The notes beneath the pieces were generated by a model. It was not told the DNA's origin. It saw nothing but the letters and a program-made list of their open reading frames with translations, and did not search any database. A stretch of DNA of 64,000 nt from Alkalibacterium pelagium (GTDB lineage: Bacteria; Bacillota; Bacilli; Lactobacillales; Carnobacteriaceae_A), in the NCBI RefSeq assembly GCF_900109325.1, contig NZ_FNZU01000003.1:1-64000 (forward strand), read 5' to 3'. Shown here one piece after another: positions 44,786 to 53,332 of the stretch; position 1 is the first letter of the stretch; each line of letters begins with the position of its first letter. The translations under genes and the position numbers were made by a program.

Positions 44786-44810
44786 ATTTGTACGTACATC
44801 TATTGTACAA
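44786..44810 (-). promoter_or_regulatory. AraR boxes and -10 of araR
   Basis: TGTACGTACA (44789-44798) is a perfect palindrome matching the AraR consensus, and TTGTACAA (44803-44810) is a second short palindrome. The minus-strand -10 TACAAT (44802-44807) overlaps the second. The -35 is unclear. Confidence 0.7.
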
Positions 44811-44873
44811 CATATCTGGCAAAAAAGAAATAAGTATGGTTATTTTTTAAACAAACTTATTCTATAAAAATCA

Positions 44874-44896
44874 GATGCAGCAATTAGGGCAGCATC
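44874..44896 (-). terminator. Terminator of the araNPQ-abnB-abfA operon
   Basis: GATGC/GCATC arms with inner GC/GC pairs and one mismatch, followed by TGATTTTTA on the minus strand, lie just after the DUF6171-like gene. Confidence 0.6.
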
Positions 44897-44903
44897 CGAA
44901 ATT

Positions 44904-45140
44904 TCACCACTTATTTACAGGACACTGTTTGTCAGATAAACTTGCCCTGAAGAGAGCATAACACCCGCACTTTGTACATGTCTGTCCCTTTAAAAAGGGA
45001 CAGTTCATACATATTGACAGGCGTTTATCTCTGACATCATCTTCAGCAATATTTAGTTCCAGTTCTAACTGTTCTTCAATTAATTCTAATTCATTCTGAC
45101 TGGCTAGTTCTGTAAGTCTTTCACAACTTTTGCAAGACAT
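44904..45140 (-). CDS. Small cysteine-rich protein (DUF6171-like)
   Basis: The 78-residue protein has eight cysteines: C3-x2-C6, then C44-x2-C47, C55-x2-C58-x-C60 and C73. An acidic helix (about 15-36) separates the first pair from the rest. The C-terminal pattern (I-C-x-x-C-P-x-x-x-G-x-T-C-x-x-C-G-C ... C-P-x-x-K-W) resembles the DUF6171 family of small zinc-ribbon-like proteins; the name comes from memory of that pattern. It starts one base after the GH51 stop, so it is probably coupled to it. Zinc or iron-sulfur binding is possible. Its role in an arabinan operon is unknown. Confidence 0.75.
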   Translation of the reverse strand: MSCKSCERLTELASQNELELIEEQLELELNIAEDDVRDKRLSICMNCPFLKGQTCTKCGCYALFRASLSDKQCPVNKW

Positions 45141-45141
45141 A

Positions 45142-46587
45142 CTATGCCTTTAAAACTAGAGTTGCCACACTCATTGGTGGAATAGTAACAGACAGTATTC
45201 CGTCTTTAATAGAATGATTAGTGAAAGCTTCCTTAGTAACATGTTCTGAAGAATCGAATGAATTATGGGCATCCATTTGACTGCCTGAAACAATCCATCC
45301 CTCAACTGATGAGCTGGAGAAGTCTGAAACATCAAATGTTACTGTCTCTTCCTTTTCAATACCATAGTTGCATAATGAGACTGCTAAGGAATTATCTTTT
45401 TTCGATACTGTGAAGTCAACGTATTCATTTGCATCACCATATGTTTCAATCAGTTCAGCATCTTGATGATGCTTATACAGATCAAAAACATGATACGTCG
45501 GAGTTTTAATCATTTTACTGCCTTCAGTTAGTAGCATTGCCTGTAAGACGTTGACCATTTGAGCAATATTAGCCATTTTCACACGATCAGCATGTCTATG
45601 GAAAATATTCAGAGTCAAACTAGCGACCATTGCATCTCTAATGGTATTTTGCTGATATAAGAATCCTGGATTCGTTCCCTTTTCAACAGCAAGCCAAGAT
45701 CCCCACTCATCTACTATTAACCCCACTCTTTTTTCCGGATCATATTTATCCATAATAGTGGAATGTTTAGTAATCAGTTCTTCCATTTTTTTAGCACTGT
45801 CTATTAAAGAAAACCATTCTTTTTCAGGAAAACCAGTAGCTGGTCGTTTATCTTCCCACTCTGATGCTAGTGCATAGTGATGAAGACTAATCCCATCCAT
45901 GAAAGGGGCAGCTATCTTCATTACCTGTTCCATCCAATTGTAATCATCTATATTTGGACCACAGGCAATCTTATATACATGCTTGTCTGTATAATCCCTT
46001 ACATAAGTCTGATAGCGTCTGTACAAATCTGCATAATATTCGGGACGCATATTTCCGCCGCATCCCCAGCTCTCGTTACCAACTCCAAAGAACTTGAGGT
46101 CCCAGGCTTTATCATCTCCATTTTCTTTACGAAGATTAGCCATAGGAGATTCTCCTTCAAAAGTCATGTATTCGACCCATTCCTGCATTTCCTGAACAGT
46201 TCCGCTACCGACATTCCCATTGACATAAGCATCTGCGCCTAAAAGATCAAGCAGATGGAAAAATTCGTGCGTTCCGAAGTGGTTATTTTCTACAACCCCA
46301 CCCCAATGAGTGTTTACGATAGTTTTTCTGTTTTCTTTTGGACCAATACCATCTTTCCAGTGATATTCATCAGCAAAACAGCCGCCTGGCCATCTGACTA
46401 CTGGTACATTGATTTCTTTGAGTGCTTCTACTACATCAAGTCTAATGCCCTTATCATTTGGAATATCTGAGTCTTCTCCAACCCATACTCCTTCATAAAT
46501 ACAGCGCCCTAAATGTTCAGCAAACTGCCCGTAAATATAACGGCTTATCTGTGGCCCTTTTTTGTCAGCAAGTACTTTAATCGTCAT
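45142..46587 (-). CDS. GH51 alpha-L-arabinofuranosidase (first)
   Basis: This 481-residue intracellular retaining arabinofuranosidase carries the acid/base E172 in G-V-G-N-E-S-W and the nucleophile E294 in I-V-D-E-W-G. The R-W-P-G-G-C-F and N-V-G-S-G-T motifs also fit. There is no signal peptide. The start at 46587 is chosen because GAGGAG lies before it and the family begins there. It belongs to a different GH51 branch from the gene at 57271 (about one third of positions alike by eye), suggesting different preferred oligosaccharides. It lies between abnB and the cysteine-rich gene. Confidence 0.92.
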   Translation of the reverse strand: MTIKVLADKKGPQISRYIYGQFAEHLGRCIYEGVWVGEDSDIPNDKGIRLDVVEALKEINVPVVRWPGGCFADEYHWKDGIGPKENRKTIVNTHWGGVVENNHFGTHEFFHLLDLLGADAYVNGNVGSGTVQEMQEWVEYMTFEGESPMANLRKENGDDKAWDLKFFGVGNESWGCGGNMRPEYYADLYRRYQTYVRDYTDKHVYKIACGPNIDDYNWMEQVMKIAAPFMDGISLHHYALASEWEDKRPATGFPEKEWFSLIDSAKKMEELITKHSTIMDKYDPEKRVGLIVDEWGSWLAVEKGTNPGFLYQQNTIRDAMVASLTLNIFHRHADRVKMANIAQMVNVLQAMLLTEGSKMIKTPTYHVFDLYKHHQDAELIETYGDANEYVDFTVSKKDNSLAVSLCNYGIEKEETVTFDVSDFSSSSVEGWIVSGSQMDAHNSFDSSEHVTKEAFTNHSIKDGILSVTIPPMSVATLVLKA

Positions 46588-46614
46588 TATAATAATCTCC
46601 TCATACAATATAAT

Positions 46615-48246
46615 TTAAGGTTTTATACCCCATATCATCTCATTGTTACTCCCATAAGCTGAAAATACGAGTCGGTCTTGATCATATTCATCAGGTTGCA
46701 TAGCTGCTACCCCTTTGTACTCAATGTCTTCAATTGAAATAGTAAGATGTCCTTCGTCACTCAGAGTCCATTCACCGTTCATATCACCTGTTATCGTTCC
46801 ATTTGATTCCAGATCGATGCTTAAAGTAGGAAGCATGTCGCTGTCATTAGTTGTTCCATGATTAATGAACTCATACTCTCCAACCATGTCCTCAAGGGAA
46901 ACACTGGTCAATTCTACTGCAGTTCCTCTATGTTCATAAGGTAAAATAACTGGCCAATCTTCTTCATTGTTGATCATCTGATGAACACGAACTTCATGTT
47001 CTTCAGTTCCTCGATTGAATCGAGTATGGAATATGTTAAACCATGTTCCATTCTGATCTTGTACGACAGAGTTATGCCCAGCTGCACGATAACCTCTGCT
47101 TCTAAGACCCGTAAAGTTATAATTACCTAGCAATTTGATTCCATAACGCTCGTTTAAATCACCTGACTCGATTATCCCGGTGTTACCTTGAGCATCAACA
47201 TACGGACCTTCGACATGTTCAGAGCGAAATAGCCTCATATTGTATCCACCATGTGCCTGCAGAGCGCCATATGTGATCCATAGATTGTAGTAGCCAGTTT
47301 CTTCATCATAGGCAATATACGGACCTTCACCCGACTGATGGTATCCTCCTGATAACTTAGTGCCAAAGTATCGATCAATAGTACGACCGTCTTCAGTTAT
47401 TCCGTCTTCACCCGGATAAACTGGCTTACCCGTAGCATCTTCTAGCTCTAAAAGATGTATGCCGCCAGACCATGACCCATAAACTAGCCAGAAGTTTCCC
47501 TCTTCATCGTAAAATGGAGCAGGATCTATGGCATTAGGTGCATAATCTGTGTTGTATTCTCTTCCATTGTTTCTTACCCAGTCTTCATTGAAATCTGAAA
47601 TCGTCCCATTTTCGATCAACTCTGGTAAATGTGTTCCTTCATAATGAATGTTTCGATCGCTACCATCCGTTGAATCTACTGAAGAAAATCCAGAATAAAT
47701 AATTGTATCAACATAAGCATACGGACCTTCTATCTCTGGAGAGGCCATCAGTACAATGGCTGATCTTCTCCAAGTCGAGCTGGCAGAATAATACATTAAG
47801 TATGCTCCAGTTTCTCCATTTGACCATTCAAAGTGATCATTCCAGATAACATCAGGTGCCCAGAGGTTATAGCCTCCAGCTGAATCTGCATCATCATGTC
47901 CCGCCCATTCAAATGTTTCCTGTAGATTCTCATTGGTGTCTCCGAAAATAATATTATCTTCCATATTTTCGTATTCTCTCATATGAGGAACTTCCCACGT
48001 GAGAAAGTCTGTAGTTCTTGCCTGAGCGATATGCGTACCAAAAGCATAGAAAACCTCTTCGCCATCTTCTTTAATCACTGACCGAACAGCCGGATCATGG
48101 ATAGATACTCTATCATGACTTCTTGTCTCCCATTCTCTCGTACTTGGTGGACGAACTCCATCAGAAAAAACCATGTAACCACTCACTCCTATAACTAATA
48201 ATACTGCTGCAGTGACTCCAATTATTATTTTGACTTTTTTTGACAT
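46615..48246 (-). CDS. GH43 endo-alpha-1,5-L-arabinanase, membrane-anchored or secreted
   Basis: The 543-residue protein starts with a basic stretch and one hydrophobic segment (residues 7-27) without a lipobox or clear cleavage site, so it is exported and perhaps anchored. The GH43 catalytic residues are D51 (S-I-H-D-P-A-V), D241 (N-A-I-D-P-A-P) and E307 (S-G-E-G-P-Y). Y-N-L-W-A-P-D and G-H-N-S-V also fit AbnA/AbnB. A C-terminal beta domain (about 445-543) resembles the lipocalin-like domain of these enzymes. It is the only visibly exported glycosidase in the window, so it probably starts arabinan breakdown outside the cell. Confidence 0.88.
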   Translation of the reverse strand: MSKKVKIIIGVTAAVLLVIGVSGYMVFSDGVRPPSTREWETRSHDRVSIHDPAVRSVIKEDGEEVFYAFGTHIAQARTTDFLTWEVPHMREYENMEDNIIFGDTNENLQETFEWAGHDDADSAGGYNLWAPDVIWNDHFEWSNGETGAYLMYYSASSTWRRSAIVLMASPEIEGPYAYVDTIIYSGFSSVDSTDGSDRNIHYEGTHLPELIENGTISDFNEDWVRNNGREYNTDYAPNAIDPAPFYDEEGNFWLVYGSWSGGIHLLELEDATGKPVYPGEDGITEDGRTIDRYFGTKLSGGYHQSGEGPYIAYDEETGYYNLWITYGALQAHGGYNMRLFRSEHVEGPYVDAQGNTGIIESGDLNERYGIKLLGNYNFTGLRSRGYRAAGHNSVVQDQNGTWFNIFHTRFNRGTEEHEVRVHQMINNEEDWPVILPYEHRGTAVELTSVSLEDMVGEYEFINHGTTNDSDMLPTLSIDLESNGTITGDMNGEWTLSDEGHLTISIEDIEYKGVAAMQPDEYDQDRLVFSAYGSNNEMIWGIKP

Positions 48247-48263
48247 TCATCTTCTCCTCTAAA

Positions 48264-49232
48264 TTATAAGTTTAACGTCGATGAACCAGGGGCACCAAAC
48301 TGCGGAAACCCTTCAGAATCAAATTTAAAAAGTTGAGCATTAGCATGACGATTAGGATTATCAAGAGGATCGCCCTCTTTGTTTCTCTCTGGTCTCGCAT
48401 GGTAAATCAGCACATCATACTGATCATCTTCACTTCTGGTAAAAGAATTGTGTCCAGGTCCATAAAGGCTGTTTTCCTCTGAAGAAGTAAATACTGGTTT
48501 CTCAGACTTATGCCATGAATAGCCATCTAGTAAATCTGCATCTTCATCAGCCCACAGGAGCCCCATAGCATAATTTTCATCAGTAGCACTGGCAGAATAG
48601 GTAATGAAGATTTTTCCGTTCCGCTTCAGAACTGCCGGTCCTTCATTAACTAAAAATCCTACTTTTTCCCAATCATACTCCGGGATTGTCAGTAATGTAG
48701 CATGCCCTCTCAATGTCCATGGATTCTCCATCTCGGAAATGTATAGATTAGAATTTCCTGGAATAGCCGGATCTTTTTGGGCCCAAACATAATACAGCAC
48801 ATCTCGATGCTCAAAGGTAGTTGCATCGAGACAGAAGCTGTTGATATGTGTCTTGACTTCCCCTTTTTCTGACCAGTTGTCAGACATTGGATTCTCGTCC
48901 TCACACTCGATGGCATACATACGATGCTGAAAGATGTTGTTTTTGGGCTGACCTGACGAAGCAGCAGCAAAATAGATGTACCATTTATCTTTAATATAAT
49001 GAATTTCGGGAGCCCAAATCAGATGACTCATTTCACCTGTATCATGTGCTGTCCAAACAGTAACTCTTTCACTATTCTCCAAATCATTAAGAGTTTTTGC
49101 CCTTCTTAACTCGATAGACTGATAGCCTGGCACAGAACCTGTAAAATAGTAGTATCCATCTGTGTGTTTATATACCCAAGGATCAGCTCTTTCAAGAACA
49201 ATAGGATTGGTATAGCTTTCAACATTTTTCAT
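48264..49232 (-). CDS. GH43 alpha-L-arabinofuranosidase (exo-1,5-type)
   Basis: This single-domain, 322-residue cytoplasmic propeller has D17 (E-R-A-D-P-W-V), D136 (F-C-L-D-A-T-T) and E197 (L-V-N-E-G-P-A) as the GH43 triad. The A-D-P-W and N-E-G-P motifs and the small size suit the exo-arabinofuranosidases that trim 1,5-linked arabino-oligosaccharides (subfamily 26-like, from memory). Its ATG overlaps the stop region of the membrane protein gene upstream (TAAATG), and it is 17 bases from abnB. Confidence 0.85.
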   Translation of the reverse strand: MKNVESYTNPIVLERADPWVYKHTDGYYYFTGSVPGYQSIELRRAKTLNDLENSERVTVWTAHDTGEMSHLIWAPEIHYIKDKWYIYFAAASSGQPKNNIFQHRMYAIECEDENPMSDNWSEKGEVKTHINSFCLDATTFEHRDVLYYVWAQKDPAIPGNSNLYISEMENPWTLRGHATLLTIPEYDWEKVGFLVNEGPAVLKRNGKIFITYSASATDENYAMGLLWADEDADLLDGYSWHKSEKPVFTSSEENSLYGPGHNSFTRSEDDQYDVLIYHARPERNKEGDPLDNPNRHANAQLFKFDSEGFPQFGAPGSSTLNL

Positions 49233-49676
49233 TTAATGCAAACCTCCATTAACTAACTGGTACTGTTCTATTTTATTCTGACTCAATTGTATTGCTTTAT
49301 TCTTAGAAGAGTACGTCACAAAAGTAACCAAATACAATAATGATCCTATAACATCAAAAGAAAGGAATGAGAATATAATCATTACAAACAGCCACCCCTG
49401 CCACTTGCGTTGTATCTCGTTATCTCTAAGACGTTTTTTAAAATATATGTTCCCTACGCCTATTAGAATAATAAAAATAGAATAAGAAGTTAAAACAGTG
49501 TACAGAATGTCTACAAAACTTGAACTGCCACCGACTAACTCTGGATACATCTGATTGATTGCTACATCACCATTTGTCTTAAACCACATCCCGAAAACAA
49601 AAATGGTCAGTAAACCATTAATAAAATGCCAGATCGAAGTAGTCACCAATAGTTTTCTCTCTGTTTTTCTTTCCAC
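49233..49676 (-). CDS. Four-helix membrane protein of unknown function
   Basis: The 147-residue protein has four hydrophobic segments (about 12-30, 55-77, 92-110, 105-125), a charged loop R-D-N-E-I-Q-R-K-W-Q-G-W between the second and third, and a polar C-terminus. I do not recognise the family with confidence; it looks like small DUF4064-type proteins. The start is GTG with AGGAGG. It sits between araQ and the exo-arabinofuranosidase in the operon, so it may have a role in sugar import like YesL, but that is conjecture. Confidence 0.75.
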   Translation of the reverse strand: MERKTERKLLVTTSIWHFINGLLTIFVFGMWFKTNGDVAINQMYPELVGGSSSFVDILYTVLTSYSIFIILIGVGNIYFKKRLRDNEIQRKWQGWLFVMIIFSFLSFDVIGSLLYLVTFVTYSSKNKAIQLSQNKIEQYQLVNGGLH

Positions 49677-49691
49677 TGTTCTTCCTCCTGT

Positions 49692-50543
49692 TTAACCTTT
49701 TAATCCAGTATTTAAATTTAATGACTCTATAAAATACTTCTGTGCAAATAAGAATAATAGTGATGTTGGAATCATTGCCAGAAATGCTGAGGCCATCAGC
49801 TGACCCATCATCATATAGTTTCCGTAAATATCCTGAAGAAGTAACATTCCCGCTGTAATTGTCAGTTGCCGCACATCGTTCAATACAATGGTCGGCCACA
49901 AGAAATCATTCCATGATCCTGTAAACGAAAAGATTGATGTAACAATCAATACTGGTTTTATCAATGGCACGATTATCTTAAGGTAGATCGTAAAATCACT
50001 TGCTCCATCCATACGAGCAGACTCATCATAAGATTTCGGCAATCCTGTCATGAACTGACGCACTAGGAAGACATTCCCTACAGCTGCAATTCCGGGAACG
50101 ATGACTGCCAGCGGAGTATTAACCCATCCTAAGCGATGAACAATCATATAATTGGGAATGATATTAACTACAGCTGGAAACATTGAAATTGCCAGAACTG
50201 TAAAAAACATCGTATCTCGATATTTAAAGTCTAATCGTGCATATCCAAATGCTGCTAACGATACGACTATGACCATGAGTATTGTATGAGTAGTGGAAAT
50301 CAGTACAGAGTTTAAAAACCACCTAACAATTGGTGCACTTGACGAATTAGAAAGGACCCTAGCATAGTTATCCATTACCCAGGATGCGGGCAATAGTCTG
50401 AATCCTGTTTGCATAACATCAGATTGTGTTTTGAAAGATGTGGTAAAAGCATATACTGCAGGTAACAGCCATATTAAAGCTGTGATGCTTAATAATATAT
50501 AAGAAGCCCACTTTGTAATAACAAAGGACTTTGTTCTATCCAT
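49692..50543 (-). CDS. araQ: Arabino-oligosaccharide ABC permease AraQ
   Basis: This 283-residue CUT1 permease has six membrane segments and the E-S-A-R-M-D-G-A-S-D-F ATPase-contact loop near residue 175. It also has the family C-terminus F-A-Q-K-Y-F-I-E-S-L-N-L-N-T-G-L-K-G. Its length matches Bacillus AraQ (281). It follows araP by 14 bases. The AraNPQ name is supported by the AraR boxes upstream and by the arabinan genes downstream in the operon. Confidence 0.9.
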   Translation of the reverse strand: MDRTKSFVITKWASYILLSITALIWLLPAVYAFTTSFKTQSDVMQTGFRLLPASWVMDNYARVLSNSSSAPIVRWFLNSVLISTTHTILMVIVVSLAAFGYARLDFKYRDTMFFTVLAISMFPAVVNIIPNYMIVHRLGWVNTPLAVIVPGIAAVGNVFLVRQFMTGLPKSYDESARMDGASDFTIYLKIIVPLIKPVLIVTSIFSFTGSWNDFLWPTIVLNDVRQLTITAGMLLLQDIYGNYMMMGQLMASAFLAMIPTSLLFLFAQKYFIESLNLNTGLKG

Positions 50544-50557
50544 TTCAATACCCCTTT

Positions 50558-51475
50558 CTATTTTGCATTGTGATACATTATCCTAAACTGGAATGCGGCA
50601 ATTACAATTATGACTAACCCAAGTAGTATCGACATTGCTGCCGCCATACCAGCAACAGATTGGCCTTGTCCAAAAGCTAATGTACGAATATACATCATGA
50701 GTACATGTGTCGTCTGTTCTGGTCCTCCTTGAGTAACCATTAAGGGCTGAGCATACACGTTAAATGCACCAGCAGTGGACATAACAATTGTATAAAGTAA
50801 TGGGAATTTTATCATAGGAATAGTAATTTTAAAGAATTTCACCGTTCCAGAAGCCCCATCTATATCTGCAGCTTCATAAAGATCTCTGGATATACCACTC
50901 ATGGCTGATCGGTAAATTACCAAATTTCCTCCTATGGACCCCCAGAGCGTCATTAAGAAAATAACCATCCATGCATACGGTTGATTCACTACCCATGTTA
51001 CTTCAGAACCAAGCAAGTTGTTGACTGGACCTAATCTTGGATTGAAAATTAAAAGCCAGACAATTGCTGCTGCTGAAACAGAAATCAATCCAGGAATATA
51101 AAATATAGCCTGGAACAAACCTTTACCTTTTATTCCTCTGTGCTGCAACATAATTGCCAAGGCCAGAGGAATGATAACTTGAAGAGGAACTGTACCGGCA
51201 ACGAACACTAATGTATTGATTAAACCTCTTCTAAATTGCCTATAAAATGAAGATGTAGGATCTCCTAAAATTGTTTGATAATTTTGCAGTCCAACCCATG
51301 TAGGTGAACTAATTAAGTTCCATCTTGTGAAAGATGCGTAAAACCCGTAAATCATAGGAAACAATATAAAAACAATAAAGAAAATAAAATGTGGGCCTAT
51401 AAAAATCCATTGTGATAGATTAAATTTCTTTTTCTTTTCTAAAGCAAGCCCTTCTTGACTCATTGATTTATCCAT
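50558..51475 (-). CDS. araP: Arabino-oligosaccharide ABC permease AraP
   Basis: This 305-residue CUT1 permease has a lysine-rich cytoplasmic N-terminus, six membrane segments and the E-A-A-D-I-D-G-A-S-G ATPase-contact loop near residue 200. The length is near that of Bacillus AraP (313). It pairs with AraQ and AraN. A hairpin lies between it and araN. Confidence 0.9.
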   Translation of the reverse strand: MDKSMSQEGLALEKKKKFNLSQWIFIGPHFIFFIVFILFPMIYGFYASFTRWNLISSPTWVGLQNYQTILGDPTSSFYRQFRRGLINTLVFVAGTVPLQVIIPLALAIMLQHRGIKGKGLFQAIFYIPGLISVSAAAIVWLLIFNPRLGPVNNLLGSEVTWVVNQPYAWMVIFLMTLWGSIGGNLVIYRSAMSGISRDLYEAADIDGASGTVKFFKITIPMIKFPLLYTIVMSTAGAFNVYAQPLMVTQGGPEQTTHVLMMYIRTLAFGQGQSVAGMAAAMSILLGLVIIVIAAFQFRIMYHNAK

Positions 51476-51502
51476 ACTTTGCCCCTTTCATATTTATAAA
51501 AG

Positions 51503-51541
51503 AAGAGCGGCATTCTCATTTATTTCCAGAATGTCGCTCTT
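51503..51541 (-). terminator. Intercistronic hairpin between araN and araP
   Basis: The 14-nt arms (51503-51516 and 51528-51541, one G-T pair) are followed by C-T-T-T-T on the minus strand. It sits at the same place as the hairpin at 35838-35866 in the other importer. Confidence 0.7.
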
Positions 51542-51556
51542 ACTGATGGTCATTGG

Positions 51557-52825
51557 CTATTCTTCTAGATCAAGCTCATCTAAATCAACATCAATATCTG
51601 CACCATGACCTTGAGCTACTAAATCTTCAACTTCTTGCTGTGCAGCTGCTAAACCGTCTTCAATGGAGATATTTCCGTAAACCATATCCATAATAACTAA
51701 GTTTATGGCTGCTTCCACATAGCCATAATACTCATAATCGAAAATTAATAAAGAGTCTATCTGTTCTTGAGACTTAGTAAAGAATGACTGTTGATAATTT
51801 TCAAAATCAGGTGATTCGTATACTTCTCTACTTGCTGGTATTTGTCCTGCTTCAGCCCAAGTAACGGAATTTTCATAAACCCAATCTAAAAATTCTGCAA
51901 CTCCTTCTTCTTTTTCCTCTGTTCGATCTTCATTTGTCAACATTCCAAACAAGTGTGAAGAGCCTCTATTATGCCAAGTATCGCTGTCAAATGAATATAT
52001 ATTAGTTACGCCGTAGTTTAAGTCTTCTACCATATCGAATGCTAATGAGGACCATGTACCATCAGAAGAGAACAATACTGTCTGACCTTGGAACATTGCA
52101 TAGCCATCTTCTCCTTGAGGTGTCATCAGCCCTGCTTCTTCTACTTCTACGAGAGCTTGTACTGCTTCTCTCATCTCTGGAGTATCGATCGTTGGATTTC
52201 CTTCGTCATCGCTTATATCTCCACCTAAGTTAACAGCTTGAGCTAGTAAAACCCAAGACATTAATGAAGTGTTTATCGCATAATGGCCTTCATCCAGTTC
52301 ACCTTCTAAAGACATAATTTCATCAAATGTTAGTACATCGTCATCCAGGAAGTGTTCTACTCCATATTCGGCTAATAGATCTTCATTATAGTATAGAACG
52401 TTGGAGTGCACATCTAACGGAATAGTGTATTGAGACCCATCAACTTCTCCCGCTGTCCAAGCTTGTTCGATATAATTATCTTCTACTAAATTTGGATGAT
52501 TTCCCATTAAATCATCAAAGGGCTTCAACATATTAAACCTGACGAATCCTTCCACCCTGTCAGCGTGGATAATAGCCAAATCCGGTGTTCCTTCACCTGT
52601 ATTCATTACTGTATATATCTGAGTATATAAATCTGGAGTAACTACATGTGAAACTGGAAATTCAGGATCTGTGTCATTATATTCTTCAATCATCTGATCC
52701 ATTATCTGTCCATCTTCACCAGTTAGAGGCGTCCACATAACTATTTCATTTGAGTTCCCACAACCAGCTAGTAAACTCATCGACAATGTTGCTGCACCAA
52801 ATAATAATTTCTTCTTAATATTCAT
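51557..52825 (-). CDS. araN: Arabino-oligosaccharide-binding lipoprotein AraN
   Basis: This 422-residue CUT1 binding protein has lipobox L-L-A-G-C (Cys22). The mature part begins with acidic residues and carries the family segments W-T-P-L-T-G-E-D-G near residue 31 and the P-D-L-A-I-I-H region near 80. The length is near Bacillus AraN (433). It is the first gene of araN-araP-araQ-membrane protein-GH43-abnB-abfA-DUF6171-like. The leader of about 210 nt carries two AraR boxes around the promoter, a third box and two cre candidates. Confidence 0.9.
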   Translation of the reverse strand: MNIKKKLLFGAATLSMSLLAGCGNSNEIVMWTPLTGEDGQIMDQMIEEYNDTDPEFPVSHVVTPDLYTQIYTVMNTGEGTPDLAIIHADRVEGFVRFNMLKPFDDLMGNHPNLVEDNYIEQAWTAGEVDGSQYTIPLDVHSNVLYYNEDLLAEYGVEHFLDDDVLTFDEIMSLEGELDEGHYAINTSLMSWVLLAQAVNLGGDISDDEGNPTIDTPEMREAVQALVEVEEAGLMTPQGEDGYAMFQGQTVLFSSDGTWSSLAFDMVEDLNYGVTNIYSFDSDTWHNRGSSHLFGMLTNEDRTEEKEEGVAEFLDWVYENSVTWAEAGQIPASREVYESPDFENYQQSFFTKSQEQIDSLLIFDYEYYGYVEAAINLVIMDMVYGNISIEDGLAAAQQEVEDLVAQGHGADIDVDLDELDLEE

Positions 52826-52878
52826 TCTCTTCCTCCTAGTATAAATAGTGTTTAAAATCTAATACCAAAATAATTAAA

Positions 52879-52890
52879 ACGTACGTACAT
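52879..52890 (-). promoter_or_regulatory. AraR box in araN leader
   Basis: GTACGTAC core at 52881-52888, with A/T flanks. It lies about 150 bases downstream of the promoter, within the transcribed leader. Confidence 0.6.
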
Positions 52891-52972
52891 AAGATTGCTA
52901 AGAATTGCTTGTTTACCAAAAAACCAGCTATTAAACGCTGTGTTCGTCGTTATAAGTAGCAAACGACTTAAT

Positions 52973-52986
52973 ATAAAACGCTTTCC
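52973..52986 (-). promoter_or_regulatory. Candidate cre site in araN leader
   Basis: The minus strand reads GGAAAGCGTTTTAT, 12 of 14 matches to the cre consensus. Confidence 0.5.
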
Positions 52987-53014
52987 AGTAAAGATAAAAA
53001 AATAATAGTTGAAT

Positions 53015-53076
53015 TAGTACGTACCTCTTGTTGTTTTAACTATAACATTATACATATGTACGTGCAAGCGTTTTTT
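53015..53076 (-). promoter_or_regulatory. araN promoter with paired AraR boxes and cre
   Basis: The minus strand reads TTGCAC (53062-53067), 17 bases, TATAGT (53039-53044). One AraR box (GTACGTGC, 53058-53065) overlaps the -35; the other (GTACGTAC, 53017-53024) lies just after the start of transcription. Their centres are 41 bp apart, about four helical turns, like the paired boxes of Bacillus ara promoters. A cre candidate (TGCAAGCGTTTTTT, 53063-53076) overlaps the -35. Confidence 0.75.
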
Positions 53077-53159
53077 TCTTTGTTAGAGATAAATCTACAA
53101 TTCTTCTGTATTTATAGTAAAGAAACAAGACTAGTACAAAAGAAATTCTTAAGAAAATC

Positions 53160-53217
53160 AAAAGCTCGCTTCCCAATTTTCAGGTGATTAACCTGTAAAA
53201 ATGGGAAACGAGCTTTT
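53160..53217 (-). terminator. Long hairpin terminator after GH43 gene
   Basis: AAAAGCTCG (53160-53168) and CGAGCTTTT (53209-53217) close a long, nearly continuous stem that also pairs TTCCCA/TGGGAA and AGGT/ACCT. A TTTTGATTTTCTT tract follows on the minus strand. It lies 116 bases after the GH43 stop. Confidence 0.75.
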
Positions 53218-53332
53218 CGCTATAAACTTTTGTCTCTCCCTTATAGTCCCTAAGACTTCTATTGAGATTCCTTTCACTCTTACTATACCTTTGTAAATGA
53301 AAATAGTAGATTTTAGTAGGTGTTAGTAAGTT

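Larger units (their letters stand above)
52826..53332. other. Regulatory region of araN and end of neighbouring gene
   Basis: The 507 bases hold the araN promoter, three AraR boxes, two cre candidates (listed separately) and a long hairpin terminator at 53160-53217. No gene was seen. Confidence 0.8.

Noticed and set aside
49618-49899. 93-codon minus-strand frame overlapping araQ
   Set aside because: It is in another frame of the araQ 3' end, and its start lacks a ribosome site.
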